DNA of 64,000 nt, from assembly GCF_014930455.1 (NCBI RefSeq), contig NZ_JAAIYO010000018.1:80563-144562 (forward strand), given 5' to 3'. The notes beneath the pieces were generated by a model. It was not told the DNA's origin. It did no database searches and saw only the letters and a list, made by a program, of their open reading frames with translations. The stretch is from Corallococcus soli. GTDB taxonomy: Bacteria > Myxococcota > Myxococcia > Myxococcales > Myxococcaceae. Below are positions 1-6,498 of the stretch, one piece after another. How positions within the stretch are numbered: position 1 is the first letter of the stretch; the number at the start of each line of letters is the position of its first letter. Position numbers and translations under genes: made by a program.

Positions 1-156
1 TCGCTCGACCTGTTCCTCGCCCCCAAGCTGGTGGGCGCGGGTGGGCTGTCGTGGGCCGGAGAGCTGGGCGTGAAGGACATGGCCCAGGCGCTGGCGGTGA
101 AGGACCTGAAGCTGGAGAAGGTAGGGGACGACGTCCTGCTGCGCGCCCTGCTCTGA
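1..156 (+). CDS. ribD: RibD, C-terminal fragment (riboflavin deaminase/reductase)
   Basis: This is the last 51 codons of a reading frame that enters from the left edge and stops at TGA 154-156. The peptide contains LFLAPKLVGAGG followed by a stretch ending in DVLLRALL. This resembles the end of the RibD reductase domain, where an APKLLGG-type segment lies near the C-terminus. RibD deaminates the pyrimidine intermediate of riboflavin synthesis and reduces its ribosyl side chain. The identification rests on this short motif and on the position directly upstream of ribE, ribH and nusB, a common arrangement. The N-terminal deaminase domain is outside the window. Confidence 0.8.
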   Translation, partial: SLDLFLAPKLVGAGGLSWAGELGVKDMAQALAVKDLKLEKVGDDVLLRALL

Positions 157-183
157 AGGCCAGCGCCCGGCGCGCGCTTCCGC

Positions 184-189
184 TATAAA
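184..189 (+). promoter_or_regulatory. -10-like box before ribE
   Basis: TATAAA lies 8 nt upstream of the ribE ATG, in the 41-nt gap after ribD. No convincing -35 box is visible 16-18 nt further up. It may give ribE a second, very short-leader transcript in addition to read-through from ribD. Confidence 0.35.
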
Positions 190-197
190 ATCCGGTC

Positions 198-860
198 ATG
201 TTCACCGGCCTCATCCAGGACACTGGCACCATCACCCGCATCACCCCCGGGGCGATGACGGACGTGTGGATCCGCACCTCGCTGGGCGCGGAGGCGTTCG
301 CGCTGGGGGAATCCATCGCCGTGGACGGCGCGTGCCTCACCGTGGTGGAGAAGGGCGGGGACACCTTCCGCGTGCAGGCCGCCCCGGAGACGCTGCGGCG
401 CACCACGCTGGGCGCCCGGCGCGCGGGCGACAAGGTGAACCTGGAGCGGGCCCTGGCGCTGGGAGACCGGCTGGGAGGCCACCTGGTGTCGGGCCACGTG
501 GACGCCGTCAGCGAGGTGCTGGAGGCCTTCGCGGAAGGGGGCTCGTGGGTGATGGTGTTCCGGCTGCCCCCGGAGCTGGCGCCCTGCTTCATCGACAAGG
601 GCTCGGTGACGATTGACGGCATCAGCCTCACGGTGAACGCGGTGGAGGCGGACCGCTTCCGGGTGCAGCTCATTCCGGAGACCCAGGAGCGCACCACCCT
701 GCACGCCAAGGGCGTGGGGGCCCAGGTGAACCTGGAGGGCGACCTGATTGGCAAGTACGTGGCCCGGCTGTTCGCCCTCCGGGGCACCCCGGAGGGGACC
801 CGGGGCGCCGGCCTGTCGGAGGCGGTGGTCCGGGCGGCGGGCTTCACCCCGCGCGGGTAG
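198..860 (+). CDS. ribE: Riboflavin synthase, alpha subunit
   Basis: The 220-residue protein matches the usual length of riboflavin synthase. It begins MFTGLIQDTGTI, the typical MFTGI start of the family. It has two tandem lumazine-binding halves: the first contains the SIAVDGACLTVV segment (about residues 39-50) and the second the corresponding SVTIDGISLTVN segment (about 136-147). The enzyme dismutates two 6,7-dimethyl-8-ribityllumazine molecules into riboflavin and the pyrimidine precursor. The substrate is supplied by RibH, encoded just downstream. ATG 198 is the only start that preserves the family N-terminus. A 7-bp hairpin (866-883) lies between ribE and ribH. The ribBA gene that often separates them in related operons is absent here. 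Confidence 0.96.
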   Translation: MFTGLIQDTGTITRITPGAMTDVWIRTSLGAEAFALGESIAVDGACLTVVEKGGDTFRVQAAPETLRRTTLGARRAGDKVNLERALALGDRLGGHLVSGHVDAVSEVLEAFAEGGSWVMVFRLPPELAPCFIDKGSVTIDGISLTVNAVEADRFRVQLIPETQERTTLHAKGVGAQVNLEGDLIGKYVARLFALRGTPEGTRGAGLSEAVVRAAGFTPRG

Positions 861-944
861 GAAAGGCCCCGGATTTCCGGGGCGGGCGCGGTGCGGCAAA
901 CCCCGTGCAGACGTCGGGGGGCGGGGTGGTGTAAGGAGCGCGCC

Positions 945-1445
945 ATGCCTCGTTATTTCGAAGGGGATTTCCTCCCCCCCCAGGGCCGGTTCGCCATCTG
1001 CGTGTCCCGGTTCAACAGCTTCATCACGGAGGAGCTGCTGAAGGGCGCCGTGGACACGCTGGTGCGCCATGGCGTGAAGGACGACGCCATCGACGTGTAC
1101 CGCTGCCCCGGCACGTATGAGCTGCCCGGCCTCACCCGGCGCGTGGCGGAGGGCGGCCAGTACGCGGGCCTCGTCATCCTGGGCGCGGTGATTCGCGGCG
1201 GGACTCCCCACTTCGACTACGTGGCGGGCGAGTGCGCCAAGGGCGTGGGTTCGGTGGCGTTCAGCGCGGCGGCGGGCCCGAAGCCCACGGCGGTGACGTT
1301 CGGCGTGCTGACGTGCGATACCGTGGAGCAGGCCATCGACCGGGCGGGCGTGAAGGCGGGCAACAAGGGCGCGGAGGCCGCCGTGGCCTGCATCGAGATG
1401 GTCAACCTCTACGCGCGCATGACGGCCGCGGAACGGAAGGGCTGA
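945..1445 (+). CDS. ribH: 6,7-dimethyl-8-ribityllumazine synthase
   Basis: The 166-residue product is a lumazine synthase. It shows FAICVSRFNSFITEELL near the N-terminus, the CPGTYELP substrate-binding segment around residue 53, the VILGAVIRGGTPHFDYV segment that follows and a conserved FGVLTCDT near residue 122. The enzyme condenses the RibD-derived pyrimidine with dihydroxybutanone phosphate and usually forms a 60-mer shell or a pentamer. The frame is open further upstream, but ATG 945 is preceded by AAGGAG at 933-938 with good spacing. It also gives the normal protein length, so I chose it. The gene is followed after 4 nt by nusB. Confidence 0.96.
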   Translation: MPRYFEGDFLPPQGRFAICVSRFNSFITEELLKGAVDTLVRHGVKDDAIDVYRCPGTYELPGLTRRVAEGGQYAGLVILGAVIRGGTPHFDYVAGECAKGVGSVAFSAAAGPKPTAVTFGVLTCDTVEQAIDRAGVKAGNKGAEAAVACIEMVNLYARMTAAERKG

Positions 1446-1449
1446 CCGC

Positions 1450-1872
1450 ATGGGCGCGCGCAGAACGGCACGGGAGCGGGCGTTGCAGGCGCTCTTTCAG
1501 TTGGACATGGCCCAGGGCGCTGCCCGGGAGGCCCTGGACTCGGCGTGGGCCGCCTCCGCGGAGGACGGCAAGCCGGAGCCGGACGCGGTGAAGTTCGCCA
1601 AGGAGCTGGTCGACGGGGTGCAAGCCCACCGCGAGGAGATCGACGCGCTCATCGAACGTCACAGCCACAACTGGCGCCTGGACCGCATGTCCCGCATTGA
1701 TCGGAACGTGCTGCGCCTGGGCATCTTCGAACTGAAGTACCGCCTGGACATCCCCCGCAAGGTGACCATCAACGAGGCGGTGGAGCTGGGGAAGAACTTC
1801 GGGACGGAGGAGTCGAGCGCCTTCGTCAACGGCCTGCTGGACCGCGTCGCGGTGGCGCTCGGGAAGCCGTGA
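1450..1872 (+). CDS. nusB: Transcription antitermination factor NusB
   Basis: The 140-residue protein has the all-helical NusB signature: ARERALQALFQLDMAQG at the start, DRMSRIDRNVLRLGIFEL in the middle and TINEAVELGKNFG followed by FVNGLLDRVA at the end. NusB with NusE (ribosomal protein S10) binds boxA RNA and supports antitermination on rRNA operons. The ribH-nusB linkage is widely conserved in bacteria. The stop codon overlaps the GTG of the next gene (GTGA), so translation is probably coupled. Confidence 0.95.
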   Translation: MGARRTARERALQALFQLDMAQGAAREALDSAWAASAEDGKPEPDAVKFAKELVDGVQAHREEIDALIERHSHNWRLDRMSRIDRNVLRLGIFELKYRLDIPRKVTINEAVELGKNFGTEESSAFVNGLLDRVAVALGKP

Positions 1873-2360
1873 GCCAGACGACCACCCTGGACGTGGGCCT
1901 GGAGGGCCTGGACGCGCTGGCCGGGGTGGACGCCCTGTGCCTCTTCGTGGCCGAGGACGACCGGCCCCTGCCCTCCACCGCAGGCTACGTGGACTGGCGG
2001 CTGTGCGGCGTCCTGTCCCGCGTGCTCCAGGGTGGCTTCTTCACCGGCGTGAAGGATGACTGGCTGCTCCTGCCCTCGGACGGGAAGTTCTCCGTGCCGC
2101 GCATCTTCGTGGTGGGGCTGGGGGCGCGCAAGCGCCTGGACCCGGCCGCGCTGGGCGAGGCGCTGGCGGGCGCGGCGAAGGTGCTCAGCCGCGCGAAGGT
2201 GGAGTCGGTGGCCCTGGAGATCCCCGGGGGCGCGGGCCTGAGCGACGCGGCGCGTGCGGAAGCGTATCAGCGCCAGTTCCTGCCGGCCTTCAAGGGGGCC
2301 CGGGTGTCGCTGCTGGCGGACAAGGGGCTTGTCGGCTCACTGTCATCTCGCAAGGGGTGA
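1869..2360 (+). CDS. M17 aminopeptidase N-terminal-domain-like protein, stand-alone
   Basis: The 163-residue protein starts at GTG 1869 and overlaps the nusB stop by 4 nt. Its central part (LCLFVAEDDRPL, then a DWRLCGVL helix, then SVPRIFVVGLGARKRL and an AAKVLSRAKVESVALEIP stretch) resembles the macro-like N-terminal domain of leucyl aminopeptidases (peptidase M17). The catalytic C-terminal domain with its two-metal site is absent, so the protein is unlikely to be a peptidase. A regulatory or small-ligand-binding role is possible, but this is inference. Its place at the end of the rib-nusB operon gives no direct functional clue. The family assignment comes from pattern reading and needs a profile search. 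Confidence 0.7.
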   Translation: MSQTTTLDVGLEGLDALAGVDALCLFVAEDDRPLPSTAGYVDWRLCGVLSRVLQGGFFTGVKDDWLLLPSDGKFSVPRIFVVGLGARKRLDPAALGEALAGAAKVLSRAKVESVALEIPGGAGLSDAARAEAYQRQFLPAFKGARVSLLADKGLVGSLSSRKG

Positions 2361-2387
2361 CGCGCTGTGCCCGGGCGGGTGTTCTGC

Positions 2388-2393
2388 TAGCAT
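2388..2393 (+). promoter_or_regulatory. -10-like box before the chemosensory operon
   Basis: TAGCAT within GCTAGCAT lies 23 nt before the ATG of the first response regulator. Only a weak -35 candidate (CTGTGC, 2365-2370, 17-nt spacer) is visible. Confidence 0.35.
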
Positions 2394-2416
2394 CCGACCT
2401 CCGAGGCGTGCGCGCG

Positions 2417-2791
2417 ATGAAGTTCAAGGTCTTGATTGTCGAGGACTCCAAGGTGTCGCGCGAGCACATCGCCGCGACCGTGGAGGCCGTGGACGGCATC
2501 GAGGCCGTCACCACCGCCAGCGGCTTCGAGGCGCTGAAGCTGCTGCCCCGCCAGCGCTTCGACCTCATCATCACCGACATCAACATGCCCGACATCAACG
2601 GGCTGGAGCTCATCAACTTCGTCAAGAAGAACCCCAACTACCGGGACGTGCCGCTCATCATCGTCACCACCGAGGGGCGTGAGCAGGACCGCTCGCGGGG
2701 GATGGCGCTGGGGGCCGCGGGCTACCTGGTGAAGCCGTTCCAGACGGAGGAACTGGAGGCGCTGCTGCGGCGCTTCCTGAAGCCGCTGTGA
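2417..2791 (+). CDS. CheY-like single-domain response regulator
   Basis: The 124-residue protein is a lone receiver domain. The acidic pocket includes E9 and D10, the predicted phosphoacceptor is D54 (in TDINMPDINGLEL), the switch threonines are T84/T85 and the conserved lysine is K106 in YLVKPF. There is no output domain, so it probably acts by protein contact, as CheY does. It is the first gene of a chemosensory operon and overlaps cheA by GTGA, so CheA is its likely phosphodonor. The frame is open upstream to 2357, but ATG 2417 begins at the usual first beta strand (MKFKVLIVED). Confidence 0.93.
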   Translation: MKFKVLIVEDSKVSREHIAATVEAVDGIEAVTTASGFEALKLLPRQRFDLIITDINMPDINGLELINFVKKNPNYRDVPLIIVTTEGREQDRSRGMALGAAGYLVKPFQTEELEALLRRFLKPL

Positions 2792-5115
2792 CGCCCGGGG
2801 GCAAGGCGCTGGCGGAGTTCGTCGCCGAGGCCACGGAGATCCTCGACGCGCTGGGCAGGGACCTGCTCGCGCTGGACGAGGCCCGGGACCAGGAGGCGGA
2901 TCCGGAGCACATCAACGGCATCTTCCGCGCGGCGCACTCGCTCAAGGGCCTGTCCGGGCTCTTCGGGCAGGAGCGCATCACCCAGCTCGCGCACGCCGCG
3001 GAGGACCTGCTCGACAGGCTCCGGCTGGGCCGGCTGACGCTGGACGACCAGGTCCTGGACGCGCTGGTGGACGCGCTGGACACCTTCCAGTCGCTGCTCG
3101 GGGAGGCGTCGCGGGGCGAGGACGGCGAGGACCTCACCCGGCGCACGCGCGCCATGGAGGACCGGCTGGCGCGGATGGGCTCGCCGCCGGCCGTGGTGGA
3201 AGAGGATCCGCTGGAGCGGCTGGAGCTGGACGCGCAGGTGCGCGCCGTCTTCACCGAGTACGAGGAGCACCGGCTGCGCGAGAACGTGCGGCGCGGCGTG
3301 GCGCTGTGGCGGGTGCGCGCCGCGTTCGACCTCTCCGACTTCGACCAGGGCCTGGCGGACCTCAACGCGCGCCTCAAGCCCCTGGGCGAGGTCATCAGCA
3401 CGCTGCCCTCGTCCCGCCCCGGGGGCGCCACCGGCATCGCGTTCGACCTCATCTTCGGCGCGAAGGTGGCCGCGCAGGTGCTGGAGGCGGGCCTCCACGG
3501 CACGCCCGCGGAGCTGGAGCCGCTGGTCGTGCGGCCTTCCGTGGACGGCGCGCCGGGCCCCGGCTTCGAACCGCCCCGGTCGCCGGACGCGGCCCGGCCG
3601 TCCATGGAAGCCCCTGACGCCGGCCCCGTCGCGGCGCCCCGCGTGAAGCGCAAGAAGAAGGGGGCCCGCGCCTCCGCGCTGGCGCTGGGCCCGGGCACGT
3701 CGCCGCCGCTGTTGCCGGCGAACACCGGGGCGCCGGAGCAGGGGCCCTCGCAGGCGGGTGCGCCGTCGGGCCTCGCCTCCGTGCCGACGTCCGCGCCGCG
3801 CATGCGGGCAGTGGCGAGCCCTCCGTCCACCGGGGTCGGGCTCCAGGCGGCCGCGTCCGCGCCGGTGCCCGCCGGACGTCCCCGGCCGGAGGAGACGTCG
3901 CTGCGCTCGCTCACGCAGACGGTGCGCGTGGACATCGGCCGGCTGGACGGGCTCATCAACATGGTGGGCGAGCTGCTGCTCATCAAGGCGAACCTCCAGC
4001 GGCTGGCGGAGGCGTCCCGGCAGGACGGGACGGTGGCCCTGTCGAAGCTGTTCGGCCAGGATCTGTCGCGCGAGACGCGGCAACTGGAGCGCAAGCTGGA
4101 GGCGCTCCAGGAGGGCCTGCTCGAAGCGCGCATGGTCCCGGTGGGCCAGGTGTTCGACAAGCTGGCGCGGCTGGTGCGCCGCATCGCGCGCGAGGCGGGC
4201 AAGGAGATCGACTTCGTCAGCACGGGCGGCGAGGTGGAGCTGGACAAGCTCATCGTCGAGGAGCTGAGCGATCCGCTGATGCACCTCATCCGCAACGCCA
4301 TCGACCATGGCGCGGAGGGGCCGGAGGCGCGGCTGGCCTCGGGCAAGCCCCGGCGGGCGCTGCTGCGGCTGCGGGCGGAGCAGAAGGGCAACCACGTCCT
4401 CATCAGCGTGAGCGACGACGGCTCCGGCATCGACGAGGCGCGCGTGCGCGAGGTGGCGCTCTCCCGGGGGCTCGTCACCTCCTCGCAGATCAGCGAGATG
4501 ACGCGGCGCGAGCTGCTCAACCTCATCTTCCTGCCGGGCTTCTCCACCCGCTCCAGCGTCAGCGCGCTGTCCGGGCGTGGCGTGGGCCTGGATGTGGTGA
4601 AGAACAACCTGGGCAACCTGTCCGGCATCATCGACGTGTGGAGCGAGCGCGGGAAGGGCACGGCCTTCCACCTGACGCTTCCGGTGACGCTGGCCATCGT
4701 GCGCGCGCTGGTGGTGGGCGTCAGCGGCCGCACCTACGCGGTGCCGCTCAACAGCGTGCTGGAGATCCTCTCCGTGCAGCCCCAGGACATCCGCACGGTG
4801 GAGCGCCGCGAGGTGTTGGATCTGCGCGGCCAGACGCTGCCCTTCCTGCGGCTGGGGCGGCTGTTCCACCTGCCGGAGCGCGAGGTGAACCGCCATTTCG
4901 TGGTGGTGGTGGGCCTGGCGCAGCAGCGGCTGGGCATCGCGGTGGATGAACTGTTCGGCCAGCAGGACATCGTCACCAAGCCGCTGGGGGGGAGGCTGAG
5001 CGGCGTCAAGGGCATCTCCGGCGCCACCGACCTGGGCAACCGGCGCACGGTGCTGGTGCTGGACGTGGCGGAGCTGCTGGAAGAGGGCATCGCGCAGGAG
5101 CGGCGCCGGGCCTGA
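2788..5115 (+). CDS. cheA: Chemotaxis-type histidine kinase CheA
   Basis: The 775-residue protein has a full CheA architecture. An HPt domain carries H50 (FRAAHSLKGLSG). A P2-like alpha/beta segment lies at about 165-235. A Pro/Ala-rich linker follows at about 245-370 and includes a basic KRKKKG patch. The dimerisation helices start near 372 (RVDIGRLDGLINMVGELLL). The HATPase domain has an N box near residue 500 (HLIRNAIDHG) and DDGSGID near 543. A CheW-like domain runs from about 634 to the end. No receiver is fused to the C-terminus. GTG 2788 overlaps the previous stop. The likely partners are the two CheW proteins and the two CheY-like proteins of this operon. Confidence 0.96.
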   Translation: MTPGGKALAEFVAEATEILDALGRDLLALDEARDQEADPEHINGIFRAAHSLKGLSGLFGQERITQLAHAAEDLLDRLRLGRLTLDDQVLDALVDALDTFQSLLGEASRGEDGEDLTRRTRAMEDRLARMGSPPAVVEEDPLERLELDAQVRAVFTEYEEHRLRENVRRGVALWRVRAAFDLSDFDQGLADLNARLKPLGEVISTLPSSRPGGATGIAFDLIFGAKVAAQVLEAGLHGTPAELEPLVVRPSVDGAPGPGFEPPRSPDAARPSMEAPDAGPVAAPRVKRKKKGARASALALGPGTSPPLLPANTGAPEQGPSQAGAPSGLASVPTSAPRMRAVASPPSTGVGLQAAASAPVPAGRPRPEETSLRSLTQTVRVDIGRLDGLINMVGELLLIKANLQRLAEASRQDGTVALSKLFGQDLSRETRQLERKLEALQEGLLEARMVPVGQVFDKLARLVRRIAREAGKEIDFVSTGGEVELDKLIVEELSDPLMHLIRNAIDHGAEGPEARLASGKPRRALLRLRAEQKGNHVLISVSDDGSGIDEARVREVALSRGLVTSSQISEMTRRELLNLIFLPGFSTRSSVSALSGRGVGLDVVKNNLGNLSGIIDVWSERGKGTAFHLTLPVTLAIVRALVVGVSGRTYAVPLNSVLEILSVQPQDIRTVERREVLDLRGQTLPFLRLGRLFHLPEREVNRHFVVVVGLAQQRLGIAVDELFGQQDIVTKPLGGRLSGVKGISGATDLGNRRTVLVLDVAELLEEGIAQERRRA

Positions 5116-5137
5116 GGCACCCGTGCCGGGGGGCTGC

Positions 5138-5143
5138 TATCTT
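5138..5143 (+). promoter_or_regulatory. -10-like box before first cheW
   Basis: TATCTT in GCTATCTT lies 7 nt before GTG 5151, in the short cheA-cheW gap. No clear -35 box is visible. It could be an internal promoter with an almost leaderless transcript. Confidence 0.3.
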
Positions 5144-5150
5144 CCGGGGC

Positions 5151-5714
5151 GTGTCCCGTTTCGAAGCCCTGCTCGACGCGTTCTTCTACCGTCCGGACGA
5201 GGACGTCAGCGGCCTCATGGACTTCGCCGCGGGCAGCGACGGGCTGGCCTCGCGCGTCCTGGAGGAGGAGCCCACGGAGTACCTGGCCTTCCGCCTGGAG
5301 GCCGAGTGCTACGCGGTGCCCATCCTCACCGTGCGGGAGATCTGCAAGGTGCCGCTGCTCACGGAGATTCCGCGCTCGGAGCCGCAGTTGCTGGGCGTGA
5401 TGAACCTGCGCGGGGAGCTGCTGCCCGTCTACGACATCAAGCTGCGGCTGCGGCTGGCGGACGCGCCGCCGCTGGTGGCGGGGCCGGACGCGGGCCTGCC
5501 GCCCCGGGCCGCGCGCATCCTGGTGCTCAAGACGCAGGACGGGCCGGCGGGCGTCTGGGTGGATTCGGTGGCGGGCGTGGTGCGCCTCAAGCCATCCATG
5601 GTGGAGCTGTCGCCCGCGGGGCTGCGAGGCGACCGCGACTGCGTGGCGGGGCTGGGCCGCAAGGGCTCGCAGCTCTACATCCTGTTGGATCCGGAGCAGG
5701 CGCTCGCCCCATGA
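5151..5714 (+). CDS. cheW: CheW-like coupling protein 1
   Basis: The 187-residue CheW-domain protein has about 45 residues before the domain, which is somewhat long for CheW. The domain begins at EYLAFRLEAECYAVPILTVREI and includes LLGVMNLRGELLPVYDI, the typical NLRG segment that contacts receptors and CheA. It ends with a YILLDPEQAL strand. CheW proteins link chemoreceptors to CheA. GTG 5151 is the likely start, as no ATG precedes the domain. The stop overlaps the next gene's ATG, and a second CheW follows immediately. The two paralogues differ strongly and may serve different receptor or kinase contacts. Confidence 0.9.
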   Translation: MSRFEALLDAFFYRPDEDVSGLMDFAAGSDGLASRVLEEEPTEYLAFRLEAECYAVPILTVREICKVPLLTEIPRSEPQLLGVMNLRGELLPVYDIKLRLRLADAPPLVAGPDAGLPPRAARILVLKTQDGPAGVWVDSVAGVVRLKPSMVELSPAGLRGDRDCVAGLGRKGSQLYILLDPEQALAP

Positions 5715-6238
5715 CGGACCCCGTGAACCTGCTGGCCCGCCGTCCTCGCGGAGTGACGGCCGACGACGTCCCGGCGCACGAGCTGGAGGTGCAGCTGTGC
5801 GCCTTCTTCGTGGGCAACGAGGAGTACGTGCTGGACATCATGCGCGTGGAGGAGATCCTCCCGCCCCAGCGCGTCATCCCCATCCCCCATGCCCCCGCCT
5901 TCGTGGAGGGCGTGCTGCACCTGCGCGGCGCCATGCTGCCGGTGGTGGACCTGCGCCGTCGCCTGCTGGAGCAGGACGCACCGGAGACGAAGCGCACGCG
6001 GCTGCTCGTGTGCCGGCTGGGCCCGCGTCGCGTGGCGGTGCGGGTGGACCGCGTCGCGGAGGTGCTGCGCGTGCGCAAGGGCGACATCAAGCCCGCGCCC
6101 GCGCTGATGGCCGCGGGCCGCACGCCCTTCGTCGTGGGCGTGTGTGGGCCGCCGGAGCGGCTGCGGTTGCTCCTGGACCTGAAGGCGCTGCTGCGCTCGG
6201 AGCTGGACCGGGAGTCGCGGGGCCCGACGGCGGGTTGA
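5711..6238 (+). CDS. cheW: CheW-like coupling protein 2
   Basis: The 175-residue second CheW starts at ATG 5711, overlapping the previous stop by 4 nt. Its domain runs from about residue 27 (LEVQLCAFFVGNEEYVLDIM) and includes VEEILPPQRVIPIPHAP and VEGVLHLRGAMLPVVDLRRR, the CheW consensus around the receptor-binding turn. It then has a beta-rich second half with VAVRVDRVAEVLRV. It is much closer to canonical CheW than its upstream neighbour. It probably joins CheA with receptors encoded elsewhere, because no methyl-accepting receptor gene lies in this window. A 260-nt gap without an obvious gene follows. Confidence 0.92.
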   Translation: MTDPVNLLARRPRGVTADDVPAHELEVQLCAFFVGNEEYVLDIMRVEEILPPQRVIPIPHAPAFVEGVLHLRGAMLPVVDLRRRLLEQDAPETKRTRLLVCRLGPRRVAVRVDRVAEVLRVRKGDIKPAPALMAAGRTPFVVGVCGPPERLRLLLDLKALLRSELDRESRGPTAG

Positions 6239-6498
6239 GCGCGGCGCTCCCGTCCCGCGCTCTGGTGGGGGCGGACAGGGCCCCCCGCGCTGCCGGCGGG
6301 CGTGCAGGTGCAGGCGCTCGGGCCCTCCCTCCTGGCGCTGCCCCCTTCTCCCTGGGGCGCTGCTCCCCGGTGCTTTCCTCGGGAGGGCGGCTTCGGAGGG
6401 CGTGGGGGCCCGGGGGACGACGGTGGGAATTACACCCCCGGCTTCTTGGGGCAGGATGCGGGGCCGGGGCAGGACCGGCCACCGGAGGAGTACGGCGG
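6239..6498 (+). other. Gap between cheW and HEAT-repeat gene
   Basis: This 260-nt stretch is extremely GC-rich. I see no convincing open frame, no clear promoter pair and no terminator with a T-tract. The only functional signal is the GGAGGAG at 6484-6490 that serves the next gene. Read-through from cheW is the simplest model. Confidence 0.5.

Noticed and set aside
866..883. Hairpin GCCCCGG-ATTT-CCGGGGC between ribE and ribH as an FMN riboswitch or terminator
   Set aside because: The FMN riboswitch core is absent, there is no T-tract and the gap is only 84 nt; it may be a chance structure in GC-rich DNA.
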